Below are positions 43,376 to 53,088 of a DNA stretch of 64,000 nt, piece after piece. A program made the translations under genes and the position numbers. Under the pieces are notes generated by a model that ran no database searches, was not told the origin of the DNA, and saw only the letters and a list, made by a program, of their open reading frames with translations. Origin of the DNA: Acidimicrobiaceae bacterium (GTDB lineage: Bacteria; Actinomycetota; Acidimicrobiia; Acidimicrobiales; UBA8190). The stretch's first letter is position 1. Each line of letters starts with the position of its first letter. The stretch is from positions 1-64,000 of the forward strand of contig PLXQ01000021.1 in the NCBI GenBank assembly GCA_003151475.1, read 5' to 3'.

Positions 43376-44826
43376 GTCCTGATCTCCTTCCCGGCGACGT
43401 GGACATCGGTCCCGATGAGATCACCGGTGACCACCGATTCGGCCAGGGCGGGGGCATCGCTCCACGCCACGCACCGGCGCCCGGGCTCGATGTCGGCCAC
43501 GACGAACGTCCGCGCCGGCTCCATGCCGCGGTAGCTCACCGTGCAGCTGGCTACCGTGGCCGGACCGTTGTGCTCCTCGGCCACCTCCACCTGCCCGGTG
43601 GAGGCGGCCGCCTCCGAAGCCAGATCGGAGAGAAGGGGCGGGGCACCGCCGGGTGTGGCCGACCACAGAGCCAGACCGGGCTTGGTCAGGAGGCCGCAGA
43701 CGGTGCTGACCAGGCCGAGCGAGGCCGGTTGGGCGCGCAGCAAGGGCACCATGTCGGCGACCGCCTGGTAGACGAAGTTGTTGAACGGCCCACCGGCGAA
43801 GGCCATGCCGCCCGTCACCGTCGGCGTACCGGCGAGCGGGAGTCCGAGCTCGCGCTGCTGAACCCGGACGGCGGCGGGAAAGCACGAGTAGAGCTCGACC
43901 AGCTCCACGGCATCGAGCGGTCGGCCTATGTGCTCGGCGGCGGCCCGTCCGAGCACGCCCATGGCCGGCCAGCGGTGGAGCTGGCGCCGGCGACTCAACG
44001 AAACGGCATGGGTGGCGTCGATGCCGACCAAAGGAAACACCCACCGGTCGGCGGGAATGTTATGGAACCGGGCGGCCTCGACCGAGCACAACACGAGCGC
44101 GGCGGCCTGATCGACCGTCCACTGACTGGCATGCCACTTGTTGTACGGAAAAGCCAGCGGTCGGTTCTCGGATGAGGCTGTTGCCAACTCCGCAGCCGAC
44201 AACGCGCCCGGGAAGGCGGCGTCGGGATTGGAGCGGGCCACGACGTTGAACCGTTCCCACAACTCGGCGATCGACATCCGATGATCGTCGGTCCTCTCGT
44301 TCTCGGCGGCACCCAAAGCGTTCTCGATCAACGCGTACTGCAGGACGGGCTGGGTCAGGCCGACGTCGATCTCGGGACGAGAGATGAAGTCGTCTTCGCG
44401 ATCCATGACGACATCGGGCACGGCTCCGTTCTGCGCCGTCTCGGCGGCCACCGTTCCCGCCTTCTCGGCCCGCCGGGCCCGGGCCCGGGCCTCGCCGCCC
44501 ACCACCAAGACCACCTCGACGTGGCCGACGGCGATGGCCCGCAGGCCATCGTTGATCAAAGTCTGCTGGGGGACCCCCAGCCGGGCCAAACACGTCGCCG
44601 CGCCACGGGCACCGATACGAGCCGCCACCAGGCGCCCGGGATCGGGATACGACCAGGTGCCCTGGGGAACGCAGATGCGATCGACGGAGCTCAGCAACGA
44701 GGTCGACGAGCCGGCGTCGGCGGCGGCACTCTCGGCCGCCATGGCCATGAGCTCGGCCGCCTCGGCGTCGGTCCGGGCCGTGCCCACGCCGACGAGCACC
44801 GGTGTCCGGGGGTCGAGGCTGCTCAT
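43372..44826 (-). CDS. Thiolase-like acetyl-CoA acetyltransferase homologue
   Basis: 484 residues from ATG 44826. N-terminus DPRTPVLVGVGTARTDAEAAEL and VVLVVGGEARARARRAEKAG match the large thiolase-like/acetyl-CoA acetyltransferase group of actinobacteria. VELVELYSCFPAAVRVQQRELGL, TVTGGMAFAGGPFNNFVYQAV and VSTVCGLLTKPG follow. The C-terminal part (SCTVSYRGMEPARTFVVADIEPGRRCVAW) resembles an added OB-like domain. Catalytic Cys/His positions are not the canonical thiolase ones, so the reaction is uncertain. Confidence 0.75.
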   Translation of the reverse strand: MSSLDPRTPVLVGVGTARTDAEAAELMAMAAESAAADAGSSTSLLSSVDRICVPQGTWSYPDPGRLVAARIGARGAATCLARLGVPQQTLINDGLRAIAVGHVEVVLVVGGEARARARRAEKAGTVAAETAQNGAVPDVVMDREDDFISRPEIDVGLTQPVLQYALIENALGAAENERTDDHRMSIAELWERFNVVARSNPDAAFPGALSAAELATASSENRPLAFPYNKWHASQWTVDQAAALVLCSVEAARFHNIPADRWVFPLVGIDATHAVSLSRRRQLHRWPAMGVLGRAAAEHIGRPLDAVELVELYSCFPAAVRVQQRELGLPLAGTPTVTGGMAFAGGPFNNFVYQAVADMVPLLRAQPASLGLVSTVCGLLTKPGLALWSATPGGAPPLLSDLASEAAASTGQVEVAEEHNGPATVASCTVSYRGMEPARTFVVADIEPGRRCVAWSDAPALAESVVTGDLIGTDVHVAGKEIRT

Positions 44827-44927
44827 CGACACCAGTATTCCTGAGTCCCAGCGGTCGATCGGTCGCAGAGCTCCCCTGGCTCGGATCTTCAGGACGAGAT
44901 CGGCGAACGAACCGGTAACCTCGGCTG

Positions 44928-45430
44928 GTGGCGATGCGGCGAGCTCCGTCGGCCGCATTGGCCGAGGCCGTCACCAGTGCGGCTGATTACCCTCTCTACG
45001 TCGTCACTGCCGCCAGCAACGACGGGATCTCGGGTTGCCCGGCCGGATTCGTGACGCCGTCGAGCATCGAGCCGGTCCGCTTCGTCATATGCGTCTCGGA
45101 AACCACACCTTCGCGGTGGCCGAGCGAAGCAAGGGATTTGCGTTGCATCTGCCCGGGTCGGATCAAAAGGACACGGCCTCGCTCTTCGGCGAGACCACCG
45201 GCGACGTCACCGACAAGTTCGATCGCGTGACGTGGTCAGCCGGTATCACCGGTGCGCCGATCCTGGCCGAATGCACCGCCTGGATCGAAGGATCGATCTT
45301 CAACCGTTTCAGCGCCGGCGATCACGAGGCTTTTCTGGTGACCGTCGTCGACGGAGGCCCGGGCGTTTGCCACGGTCGGCTCACCCTCCCCGACGTCTCG
45401 GACTTCGAGCCCGGACATTCGGCCGAATGA
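44928..45430 (+). pseudogene. Flavin reductase-like protein, frameshifted
   Basis: GTG 44928 (TAACCT box 6 nt upstream) opens a frame reading PLYVVTAASNDGISGCPAGFVTPSSIEPVRFVICVSE, a flavin-reductase-like (FMN-binding) domain. After about 45100 that frame loses similarity, while the +2 frame continues NHTFAVAERSKGFALHL... DKFDRVTWSAGITGAPILAECTAWIEGS... to a stop at 45430. One missing base near 45097-45105 explains both. Either a real recent pseudogene, a sequencing error or less likely a programmed shift. Confidence 0.8.
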
Positions 45431-45572
45431 CCGCCTGAACTGGCGTTCAGGACGAAAAAGGCTTGACCCGATAATTTCTTTCCGACTCACAGGCGCCTCA
45501 CAGAATCGCATGTTGAAATCCATACATCGGCTTGCCGAATGGCCCGAGACGAGTTCTGCGGCAAGGAGCACC

Positions 45573-45848
45573 ATGGACAGCGACTGGATGAGCCAAGGGA
45601 AGTGCAAGGAGATGGACCCGGCCTTGTTCTTTCCGAGCGACGGTGTCGGGGTGCAGGTGGCCCAACGCATCTGCGCCGAATGCCCGGTGAGAACGTCGTG
45701 TCTCGAATACGCACTCGGCAACCGCATCGACCACGGTGTATGGGGTGGTGCGTCGGAACGCGAGCGCCGTCGTCTTCTCAGCCATCGCCGGCTGGCCAAG
45801 AAGAAGCGCACCGAGTTCAGCTTTTACGAGCCGGCACAGGGACACTGA
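45573..45848 (+). CDS. WhiB-family Fe-S transcriptional regulator
   Basis: 91 residues from ATG 45573 with AAGGAG upstream. Four cluster Cys: GKCKEMD, ICAECPV and SCLEYAL. The turn GVWGGASERERRRL and basic tail RLAKKKRT for DNA contact follow. WhiB proteins bind [4Fe-4S] and the housekeeping sigma factor; restricted to actinobacteria. Which paralogue cannot be told. A TTGACC box lies in the AT-richer upstream region (about 45462). Confidence 0.93.
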   Translation: MDSDWMSQGKCKEMDPALFFPSDGVGVQVAQRICAECPVRTSCLEYALGNRIDHGVWGGASERERRRLLSHRRLAKKKRTEFSFYEPAQGH

Positions 45849-45893
45849 TCTCGTCGATGCCTTAGCGTCTGCCCCCAACGTGTGGGAGGCGTC

Positions 45894-46919
45894 ATGCAAA
45901 GACTTATCCTCGAGGGCCCGGCCGAGGTGCGCTGGGACGAGGCGCCCGATCCGGTTCTCCCGGGACCCGACGCCGCCCTCGTGCGTCCCGTGGCCGTCGC
46001 CACCTGCGATCTCGACGTCGCCGTCCTGGGCGGCCGCTACCCGCTCCCGGGGCCATACCCCTTCGGCCACGAGGGTGTCGTCGAAGTGGTCGAGACGGGC
46101 GAACGGGTGACGACCATGGCGGCCGGCGATCGCGCCGTGCTGCCCTTCCAGATCTCCTGCGGGGTGTGCGGACCCTGCCGACGCGGCCGGACCGGCAACT
46201 GCGCCTCTCACCCGCGGCTCTCGACCTACGGCCTGGGCGAGATGGGCGGCCTCGGGTGGGGCGGCCTGCTGGCCGACCTCGTTGCCGTCCCCCACGCCGA
46301 CGCCATGCTCGTCAAGCTTCCGGCCGGTATGAACCCGGTGGCTGTGGCCAGCGCCAGCGACAACATCCCCGACGCCTGGCGCACCGTCGGGCCGCAACTG
46401 GCCGCCGAACCGGGTGCCGCCGTTCTCGTCGTCGGGGGCGACGGCGGCCCGCACTCGATCGGCCTCTACGCCGCCGGCCTGGCCGTCGCCCTCGGCGCCG
46501 AGCGCGTCATCTACAGCGACCACGACTCCGAGCGGCTGGCCATCGCCGCCGCCCTCGGCGCCGAGGTCCTGGAAGGCCCGCCGCCGCGCAAGGCGGGTGC
46601 CTTCCCGATCACGGTCGACGCCAGCGGGACCGTCGACGGTCTGCGCTACGCGCTGCAGAGCACCGCTTTCGACGGCACCTGCACCAGCCCGTCGGTCTAC
46701 CTGGAGGACCCGGCGCTTCCCATGCTGTCCATGTACTCGCGGTGCTGCACCCTCCACACCGGCCGCGCCCATGTCCGGCCCGCCATCCCCGTCGTTCTGG
46801 ATCTGGTCGCCGCCGGATTCGATCCCACCCTCGTCACCACCGCCGTCGTTCCCCGGTCCGAGGCAGTCGCCGCTCTGGCCGAACCACCCATGAAGCTCGT
46901 GATCGAGTGCACGGTCTGA
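45894..46919 (+). CDS. Zinc-dependent alcohol dehydrogenase (MDR family)
   Basis: 341 residues from ATG 45894 (GGGAGG upstream). Catalytic-domain motif GHEGVVEVVETGERV and CDLDVAV, structural zinc loop CGVCGPCRRGRTGNC with all four Cys, and NAD(P) fold VLVVGGDGGPHSIGLYAAGLAVALGAERV. The first two Gly of the usual GxGxxG read GGDGG. Substrate unknown. Directly upstream is whiB in the same orientation. Confidence 0.88.
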   Translation: MQRLILEGPAEVRWDEAPDPVLPGPDAALVRPVAVATCDLDVAVLGGRYPLPGPYPFGHEGVVEVVETGERVTTMAAGDRAVLPFQISCGVCGPCRRGRTGNCASHPRLSTYGLGEMGGLGWGGLLADLVAVPHADAMLVKLPAGMNPVAVASASDNIPDAWRTVGPQLAAEPGAAVLVVGGDGGPHSIGLYAAGLAVALGAERVIYSDHDSERLAIAAALGAEVLEGPPPRKAGAFPITVDASGTVDGLRYALQSTAFDGTCTSPSVYLEDPALPMLSMYSRCCTLHTGRAHVRPAIPVVLDLVAAGFDPTLVTTAVVPRSEAVAALAEPPMKLVIECTV

Positions 46920-46934
46920 ACTGCACGGTCTGAA
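46908..46934 (+). repeat. 14-bp tandem duplication across a stop codon
   Basis: TGCACGGTCTGAA occurs at 46908-46920 and again at 46922-46934, duplicating the last codons and stop of the dehydrogenase gene. Confidence 0.85.
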
Positions 46935-46943
46935 AAAGTCGAC

Positions 46944-48365
46944 TCAAGTGGCGGGGCTGACCGAGCTCATGTTGAAGTCGGCCACCCGCAGCGCCGGCAT
47001 GGCCGTCCGGCTCTTCCATTCGCCCCATTCGCGCGACAGCGCTCTCTCGGTGCGACCGGCCTCGGTTGTCCGGGCCAGGATGTCGATGGGGCTCTCGTTG
47101 AAGCGGAAGTTGTTCACGGCGCCGACCACCTCTCCGCCTTCGACCAGATAGACCCCGTCGCGGGTGAGCCCCGTCACGAGCAGGGTGACGGGGTCGACCT
47201 CGCGGATGTACCAGAGACAGGTGAGCAGAAGACCTCTCTCCGTCCGGGCGATCAGCTCGTCGAGGGAGTCGGCGGCTCCGGGAAGCTCGAGAATCAGGTT
47301 GTCCCCCGGCGGCGTGGCCACGGTGCCCGAGCGCGCCGCCGCCGCCCGGTGGTACTCGAGGGCATGGAGCCGGCCGTTCTGTATCCAGTCCGTGGGTCCG
47401 ATGGCCATGGCGTTGTCGAAGACCGAGACGTCGGAGCCCGACGCCGTGGCCACCACGAAGGGCGCCGATTCGAGTCCCGCTTCGGCCGGGTTGCTCCGCA
47501 GGGTGAACGGCAACGACGACAGGCTCTGGCCGATCTTCGTGGATCCGTCGGGTCCCGAGAAGGCGGACCGGCCGTCTTCGGCGTCGCGGCCCGACATCGC
47601 CTGGGAGAGCATCACCATCAGATCGGCCGTGGCGTCGGGGGGCAGCAGCGTCTCGTACCGGCCGGCGGGCAGTTCCACCCGGCGCTCGGCCCAACCCAGC
47701 CGGCGCGCCAGCCGCTCGTGCATGACGTCGACGTCGACGTCGTCGAACCACGCCGTGCCCACCCCGGCCCACGTCGACCGGGTCCCGTCGCCGCTGCGGG
47801 CCACGAGCTGGAGGGTACCGGTCGGCTGTTCGTGGCGGAGCCGGAGCCCGGTGGAGGACCCCAGGTAGGTCGTATCCACCCGGTGCGAGGCGAAGCCGGC
47901 CAGCACGTGCCGGGCGGCCCGGGCCCGGCCGAAGGCGTTGGCCAGGGACCGCACCACGCCGTCGAGGGTGCCCAGATCGGTGACGGCGGCGGCGGCGTCG
48001 AAGGTCGAAGACCCCGGGGACTCCGACGGGCCGATGAGCGCCATGGCGTCGTCGGCCGGAGATGCCCCCTCGGCCTCGGCCTCGCTCGCCTGGACCAGCT
48101 CGGCCACGTCGACGGCGCCTCCCCGACTGGCCACACCCACCGCCACCGCGTCGCCCTGGCCCCCGGAGCCGCCGCCGGCGACGAAGCTGATCACGGTGAC
48201 CCGCCGGTCGCGTCGCAGACCGTTGGTGGTCGTGGTGTTGTTGGCGAAGCGCACATCGGCCTCACTGCCATCACCGACGACGACGATGCAGTCGCTGCTA
48301 CGCGACAGAGAGAGCGCCTCCTCGATCACCTCCGGCGCGCCGGGAAGCCGGTCGCCGTCGCTCAT
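46944..48365 (-). CDS. TldE/PmbA-like metalloprotease subunit
   Basis: 473 residues from ATG 48365, sharing ATGA with the tldD stop; the frame is open further upstream but that is the shadow of tldD. Family features: LSRSSDCIVVVGDGSEADVRFANNTTTTNG at the N-terminus and the C-terminal GLTRDGVYLVEGGEVVGAVNNFRFNESPIDIL. TldE has no zinc site itself and forms a heterodimer with TldD that degrades or trims peptides. Confidence 0.88.
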   Translation of the reverse strand: MSDGDRLPGAPEVIEEALSLSRSSDCIVVVGDGSEADVRFANNTTTTNGLRRDRRVTVISFVAGGGSGGQGDAVAVGVASRGGAVDVAELVQASEAEAEGASPADDAMALIGPSESPGSSTFDAAAAVTDLGTLDGVVRSLANAFGRARAARHVLAGFASHRVDTTYLGSSTGLRLRHEQPTGTLQLVARSGDGTRSTWAGVGTAWFDDVDVDVMHERLARRLGWAERRVELPAGRYETLLPPDATADLMVMLSQAMSGRDAEDGRSAFSGPDGSTKIGQSLSSLPFTLRSNPAEAGLESAPFVVATASGSDVSVFDNAMAIGPTDWIQNGRLHALEYHRAAAARSGTVATPPGDNLILELPGAADSLDELIARTERGLLLTCLWYIREVDPVTLLVTGLTRDGVYLVEGGEVVGAVNNFRFNESPIDILARTTEAGRTERALSREWGEWKSRTAMPALRVADFNMSSVSPAT

Positions 48366-49867
48366 CGGCCGGTCTCGGCCCGGGCGTTCAGCACGTTGAT
48401 GTTCCGGAAGAGCGCACTCGGGCATCCGTGGCTCACGGGGGCCACCTGCGGCGGTTGGCCCTTGCCGCAGTTGAAGGCGCCGCCGAGCACGTAGGTGGAG
48501 CTTCCCCCCACCGCCTCCATCGATCCCCAGAACTCGGTGGTGGTGGCCTGGTAGGCGACGTCGCGCAGCTGCCCGGCCAGCGTCCCGCGCTCGATCCGGT
48601 AGAACCGTTGGCCGGTGAACTGGAAGTTGTACCGCTGCATGTCGATCGACCAGCTCTTGTCGCCGACGATGTAGACGCCGCGCTCGACGCCGGCGATCAG
48701 CTCGTCGGTGCTCGGTCCCGCTCCCGGCGCCGGCGCCAGGCTCACATTGGCCATCCGCTGGATGGGGGCATGCAGCGGGGAGTCGGCAAATGCGCAGCCG
48801 TTCGAGCGCCCCAGCCCGTTCTCGGCCGCCATCCGCCGGTCGAGCTGGTAGCCGACGAGAACACCGTCGCGCACGATGTCGAAGGACTGCGCCGCCACCC
48901 CTTCGTCGTCGTAACCGACGGTGGAGAGCCCATGCGGGGTGGTCCGGTCCCCCGTCACGTGCATCACGGACGAGCCGTACTGCAGGCTCCCCAGCTTCTC
49001 GAAGGTGGCGAACGACGTACCGGCATAGGCCGCCTCGTAACCGAGGGCCCGGTCGAGCTCGGTGGCATGACCGATCGACTCGTGAATGGTCAACCACAGA
49101 TTGGAGGGGTCGATCACCACGTCGTAGAGCCCGGCTACGACGGACGGGGCGGCCAGCTTCTCGGCCAACAGGTCACCCATCCGGCCGATCTCTGTGTCCC
49201 AGTCCCAGCTCGACCCGGTCACGTACTCCCAACCGCGGCCGGCGGGCGGGGCCAGGCTCCGCATCGACTCGAAGCTTCCCGAGGCCCCGTCAATGGCGAA
49301 GACCTCGACGACGGGGTGCATCCGGACCCGTCGTTGGGTGGTCACCCGACCCGTCAGGTCGGCGAAGTGCTTGTCCTCCACCACGGCCAGGACGTAGGCG
49401 GTGACGTGGTCCACTGCGGGGTGGTCGAGCAGTCGTCGGCTCCAGTCCTCGAGCAGAGCCGCCTTCTCGGCCATCGTCACCGTGGTGGGATCGATCTCGT
49501 AGGCCGACGTCCAGTTGACCGCGCCGTAGCCCGGCTCGTCGGCCAGCTCCACGGGGACGGCCAGGGCGGGAGCCGTGGCGTTCGCCATCTCGACGGCCTG
49601 CTCGGCCAACTCGACCGCCGCGTCGGGGTGGAGCTCCACCGTGGCGGCGAAGCCGACCGAGCCGTCGCGCACCACCCGCAGCCCCATCCCGATCTCGGTG
49701 TCGTCGACGGTCGTCTCCACCTTGCCGTCGCGCACCACGAGCACCTGGGACCGGATCCGCTCCACCCGGATCTCACCGTGCCGGCACCCGAGGGCGATGG
49801 CCCGTTCGAACGCCGCACCGCGCACCGCTTCGAGCGGCAGCGCGGCGAAGGAAGGATCGACAGCCAT
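48362..49867 (-). CDS. TldD-like zinc metalloprotease
   Basis: 501 residues from ATG 49867 (GTG 49870 adds one residue). Zinc motif HESIGH (HExxxH) in LWLTIHESIGHATELDRALG (about 262), Gly-rich C-terminal VGDKSWSIDMQRYNFQFTGQRFYRIERG and the final conserved Cys region AFNCGKGQPPQVAPVSHGCP. With TldE it makes a two-subunit protease known to process modified peptides and unfolded substrates. No RiPP precursor was seen nearby. Confidence 0.9.
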   Translation of the reverse strand: MAVDPSFAALPLEAVRGAAFERAIALGCRHGEIRVERIRSQVLVVRDGKVETTVDDTEIGMGLRVVRDGSVGFAATVELHPDAAVELAEQAVEMANATAPALAVPVELADEPGYGAVNWTSAYEIDPTTVTMAEKAALLEDWSRRLLDHPAVDHVTAYVLAVVEDKHFADLTGRVTTQRRVRMHPVVEVFAIDGASGSFESMRSLAPPAGRGWEYVTGSSWDWDTEIGRMGDLLAEKLAAPSVVAGLYDVVIDPSNLWLTIHESIGHATELDRALGYEAAYAGTSFATFEKLGSLQYGSSVMHVTGDRTTPHGLSTVGYDDEGVAAQSFDIVRDGVLVGYQLDRRMAAENGLGRSNGCAFADSPLHAPIQRMANVSLAPAPGAGPSTDELIAGVERGVYIVGDKSWSIDMQRYNFQFTGQRFYRIERGTLAGQLRDVAYQATTTEFWGSMEAVGGSSTYVLGGAFNCGKGQPPQVAPVSHGCPSALFRNINVLNARAETGR

Positions 49868-49902
49868 CACCCGACAGTAACCCCGCAGGTACCATCCGAG
49901 CC

Positions 49903-50616
49903 ATGCTCGATCCGATACTGGCCATCAGGTCTGAGAGCACCGTGATCGCCGACCTCGTCGCCCGGCCCGGGACCGTCCTCGACGCCCGGGTGCCATCGTG
50001 TCCGGACTGGGCTCTGCGTGATCTCGTGCTCCACATCGGCGGGGTCCAGCGCTTCTGGGCCGCCAATGTCATCGCCGCCGACGCCACCGTCCCCACCGGG
50101 CCCGAGGACACCTCCACACCATCGGACGCGGCCCTGGCCGACTGGATGCGCGCCAGCACCGACGTCCTTCTTGCCACTCTCGCTGACGCCGACGACTCGG
50201 CCCCCTGCTGGGTCTGGTGGGGCGAGCCCGCCACCGTGGCCGCCGTGGCCCGCCATCAGGTCCAGGAGGCGTCCGTCCACCGCTGGGATGCGGAGCTGGC
50301 CCTGGGCACGCCCGAGCCGCTCGAGCCGGCCGTCGCCGACGACGGCGTGGCCGAGTTCCTTGAGGTCATGCTCAGCCCGGGCACGGCGGCGCTCCGTGGT
50401 CGGCCTCCCGCCGCCCTCCCGGGCACCGTCGTCCTCGCCGCCACCGACACCGGAGGCCGGTGGACCGCCGGAGGCGCCGGCAAGGGCGCCACCGTCCGGG
50501 CCACGGCCTCGGATCTCGTCCTGCTGCTCTATGGACGCTTGCCGCTGCCCGATGTCGAGGTCCAGGGCGACACATCTCTCGTCGAGGCACTGCTCGACGC
50601 CGTCCGCTCCGGATAA
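49903..50616 (+). CDS. TIGR03083-type (DinB-fold) mycothiol-dependent enzyme
   Basis: 237 residues from ATG 49903. TACCAT ends 7 nt before the ATG, so probably leaderless, and the promoter lies in the 32-bp gap to divergent tldD. Family pattern: CPDWALRDLVLHIGGVQRFW (metal-ligand His), HQVQEASVHRWDAELALG (second His pair), and C-terminal MDMPI_C-like domain with DLVLLLYGRLPL. Related to maleylpyruvate isomerase; actual substrate unknown. Confidence 0.85.
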   Translation: MLDPILAIRSESTVIADLVARPGTVLDARVPSCPDWALRDLVLHIGGVQRFWAANVIAADATVPTGPEDTSTPSDAALADWMRASTDVLLATLADADDSAPCWVWWGEPATVAAVARHQVQEASVHRWDAELALGTPEPLEPAVADDGVAEFLEVMLSPGTAALRGRPPAALPGTVVLAATDTGGRWTAGGAGKGATVRATASDLVLLLYGRLPLPDVEVQGDTSLVEALLDAVRSG

Positions 50617-50683
50617 CCCGCCGGTCGGGCGCGGCCCGGCGCTCCGGCACGGAGCGAGGCGTGCTCCTGCGGCAGCCACCGCA

Positions 50684-52543
50684 TCAGGATCGGCGCACCC
50701 GTACGTAGTCGACGTTGAGGCTGCCTCTGTCCTGGGGGCCATGGGCGATCGTGATCAGGTTGGTCCCGCCGCCCCATTCGAGCGTCGCCGTCACGGTCCG
50801 CCATGTCGTCCATTGCGGCGCCGTCGGCACCTTCAGCCGTCCGGTCCCGTGCTGTCGTCCGCTGGCCGGGTCGGATGCGGTAACGGTGAGAGTGGCCGAC
50901 CTCCCGGTGGCGTTGGCCACGTGGCAATCGAGATGGTAACGACCGGCCTCGGGAACGGCGATGGCCAGGGCGACGCTGCTGCCGGGCTGGTCGAGCCCGG
51001 TCACGTAGCCGAGACCTTCGAATCCCGGGAAGGTGTTGTCGAATCGAGCCGAGCCCGACCACGCCCCGACCTCGGCCTCGTAGTGCACCTCCTCGGCCGC
51101 CGCCACCTTGACGAGGGAGGACGCGTGGGGTGCCAACGCCACGCTCCACTTCGTCATGGGCCCGAGATCGGTGTGGGTCCACAAGTCACGGACGTCGGCC
51201 GGGGCCCGGAGCCCCAGCTCAGCGACGAAGTCGATGGTCCTGGTCGTGGTTCCGGGCCCGTTGCCGCGATTGAAGAGGCCCACCACCCAGCTCCCGTCGG
51301 AGAGCTGGCCGATCCAGCGCTCGGGATCCCGACTGGAGCTGTCGTAGATGTAGGAGTGGGTGTTCAGGAACACGGGCTTTCCCACCAGCCCGTCGTGGTG
51401 CACGGCCAACACCTCGGGGTTCTGGAAGAACGGTGCGTTCGGTCCGATGGTGTCGTGCTGATCGGTGATGGCGATGGCCGCTCCGGCCATGACGAACAGG
51501 TTGATGGCACTTCGGCGCTCGTCGTCGTGGCCGAACGAGCTCATGATCAACGGATCGCCGTCGAGGATCAGCTGCCCCCGTCCGGAGATGTCCGAGAAGC
51601 CCGTAAAGCCGAGGAAGGCGTTTCTCCATTGGGTCCACATCGGTTGCCATGTCTGGCGGCCACCCTCACTGAGAAAGAACCAACCGCCGTAGGACACGTC
51701 GTCGTCGATACGGATCAGATCACCGAAGCGGCGCTCGGTAGCGCCGTGGTTGAAGAGATTGGGCATGACCAGGCTGAGCATCATGTCGCCGGCGGCCTCA
51801 TTCATCCAGCGCAGGGCATCGAGGTAGTTCTCGCTTCCGTGCGCCACGCCGATCGTGCCGTCGGTCTGATCGAAGCCCGACTCGTACCACGCCAGGAAAT
51901 CGATGCGGAGTAAGACGGCGCCGAGAGCGCGGAAGTACTCCACGTAGCCCTTCACATATTCCTCAGCCCCGTCGCGCGTGACATCGACCCAGTACAACTG
52001 GCCGTCGCTGTTGAGGTAGTCCCCCTCGTTCACGATGTCGGCCACCTTGATGTCGGGGCGGCCGACGACGGTGACCGACGGGTCCGTCACCGCTGACTTC
52101 GTCACCCACAGGGGGTTGTAGTAGACGCCCAACTGCAGACCGCGGCTGCGCAGATAGCTCGCCCACCAGGCCCAGTCATGGGTCCAGCTGTCGTTGAAGC
52201 TGCGGATGTACCCGTGGGCCGTGACTTTCTGGGTGTAGTCGACCCAGCCGTCGGTGCATACCATCTTGTAGCCGTGCGGGCGGAAGGTCTCGGCCACCCA
52301 GTCCACATTCGTCTTCCACAGGTCTTCGGGCATGGCCATGTTGGTGACGTTGTTGTAGCCGTAGGTGCTCCAGTAAAGCGGCCCCGCCCCGCCCGGCCGG
52401 TAGCGCGTCTCCACCACCGACTCGACCGCCGAGACCCCGTCGGGTTCGGCCCGGGGATCGTGGCTCGGAGAAAGACGGGGGGCGACCGCCAGCCCCGTCA
52501 CGGCGACGCCACCCCTCTTCAGAAGATCTCGGCGTGTGAACAT
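50684..52543 (-). CDS. Tat-exported GH27/36-like glycoside hydrolase with carbohydrate-binding module
   Basis: 619 residues from ATG 52543 (GTG 52552 is possible). Twin-arginine signal FTRRDLLKRGGVAVTGLAVAP. Catalytic barrel resembles alpha-galactosidase/isomaltodextranase enzymes: GPLYWSTYGYNN, GYKMVCTDGWVDY, LGVYYNPLW, candidate nucleophile Asp in VLLRIDFLAWYE, GHDDERRSAINLFVMAGAAIAITD. The C-terminal ~130 residues (YEAEVGAWSG... GSLNVDYVRV) form a CBM35/CBM6-like domain. Acts outside the cell on an alpha-linked glycan; exact specificity not readable. Confidence 0.78.
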   Translation of the reverse strand: MFTRRDLLKRGGVAVTGLAVAPRLSPSHDPRAEPDGVSAVESVVETRYRPGGAGPLYWSTYGYNNVTNMAMPEDLWKTNVDWVAETFRPHGYKMVCTDGWVDYTQKVTAHGYIRSFNDSWTHDWAWWASYLRSRGLQLGVYYNPLWVTKSAVTDPSVTVVGRPDIKVADIVNEGDYLNSDGQLYWVDVTRDGAEEYVKGYVEYFRALGAVLLRIDFLAWYESGFDQTDGTIGVAHGSENYLDALRWMNEAAGDMMLSLVMPNLFNHGATERRFGDLIRIDDDVSYGGWFFLSEGGRQTWQPMWTQWRNAFLGFTGFSDISGRGQLILDGDPLIMSSFGHDDERRSAINLFVMAGAAIAITDQHDTIGPNAPFFQNPEVLAVHHDGLVGKPVFLNTHSYIYDSSSRDPERWIGQLSDGSWVVGLFNRGNGPGTTTRTIDFVAELGLRAPADVRDLWTHTDLGPMTKWSVALAPHASSLVKVAAAEEVHYEAEVGAWSGSARFDNTFPGFEGLGYVTGLDQPGSSVALAIAVPEAGRYHLDCHVANATGRSATLTVTASDPASGRQHGTGRLKVPTAPQWTTWRTVTATLEWGGGTNLITIAHGPQDRGSLNVDYVRVRRS

Positions 52544-52752
52544 CCGTACCACCGCTTTCTCCTCCCCGCCGCAAAGACAGCGGTCCGCTCCGACGCATCA
52601 TTACCACGGGCGGTCGACGGCGCCTGGAACTCGGCCCCTGCTGTGGGCGTCGGAGAGGACCAGGCGAACCGGGAGGGCGGGCGCACACGTCTGTCGCCGT
52701 CAGCAGGCCCCGGAGCCGTCACGCTGCGGCGCGGCGCGGCCGTCCCACACCG

Positions 52753-53067
52753 TTACTCCCGGCTTGACACCTCCGGCCACTCCCCGGAGCGCCATAGAGC
52801 GATGTAGTGCGCAACCGGGTGAGCCGATCCGGCCAATGCGACGGCGCCCGACATGCGGTCAACGAGGTAGGGGCCCTTCTCGGCATACGTGTCCTTCGGT
52901 TCTCGGCTTCCCTCGGCGTAGCGCCGATTGGCCCATGAGATCGCCCAACCCCACTCGAACGGACGCACCTCCGTGACGACCCATTCGTCGTCCAAGGGAG
53001 GTTCCCAGGCAGCGAGGAAGTCGCGCACGATCTCGATGGCTTCCCGTTCGCTCACTTGTCGTGACAC
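52753..53067 (-). CDS. Immunity protein 35-like small protein
   Basis: 104 residues. EAIEIVRDFLAAWEPPLDDEWVVTEVRPFEWGWAISWANRRYAEG, then KGPYLVDRMSGAVALAG and a Tyr/Ile helix match the pattern of Imm35/YrhB-like proteins. These often neutralise a toxin, but no polymorphic toxin gene is adjacent. Followed on the same strand from 53089 by a two-pass membrane protein 21 nt upstream. Confidence 0.55.
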   Translation of the reverse strand: MSRQVSEREAIEIVRDFLAAWEPPLDDEWVVTEVRPFEWGWAISWANRRYAEGSREPKDTYAEKGPYLVDRMSGAVALAGSAHPVAHYIALWRSGEWPEVSSRE

Positions 53068-53088
53068 CGCGTTCGAGTCCGACGCCCG

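Noticed and set aside
48366-49097. N-terminal extension of tldE into tldD (717-codon frame)
   Set aside because: The extra part is out-of-frame tldD sequence; ATGA overlap at 48362-48365 gives the natural tldE start.
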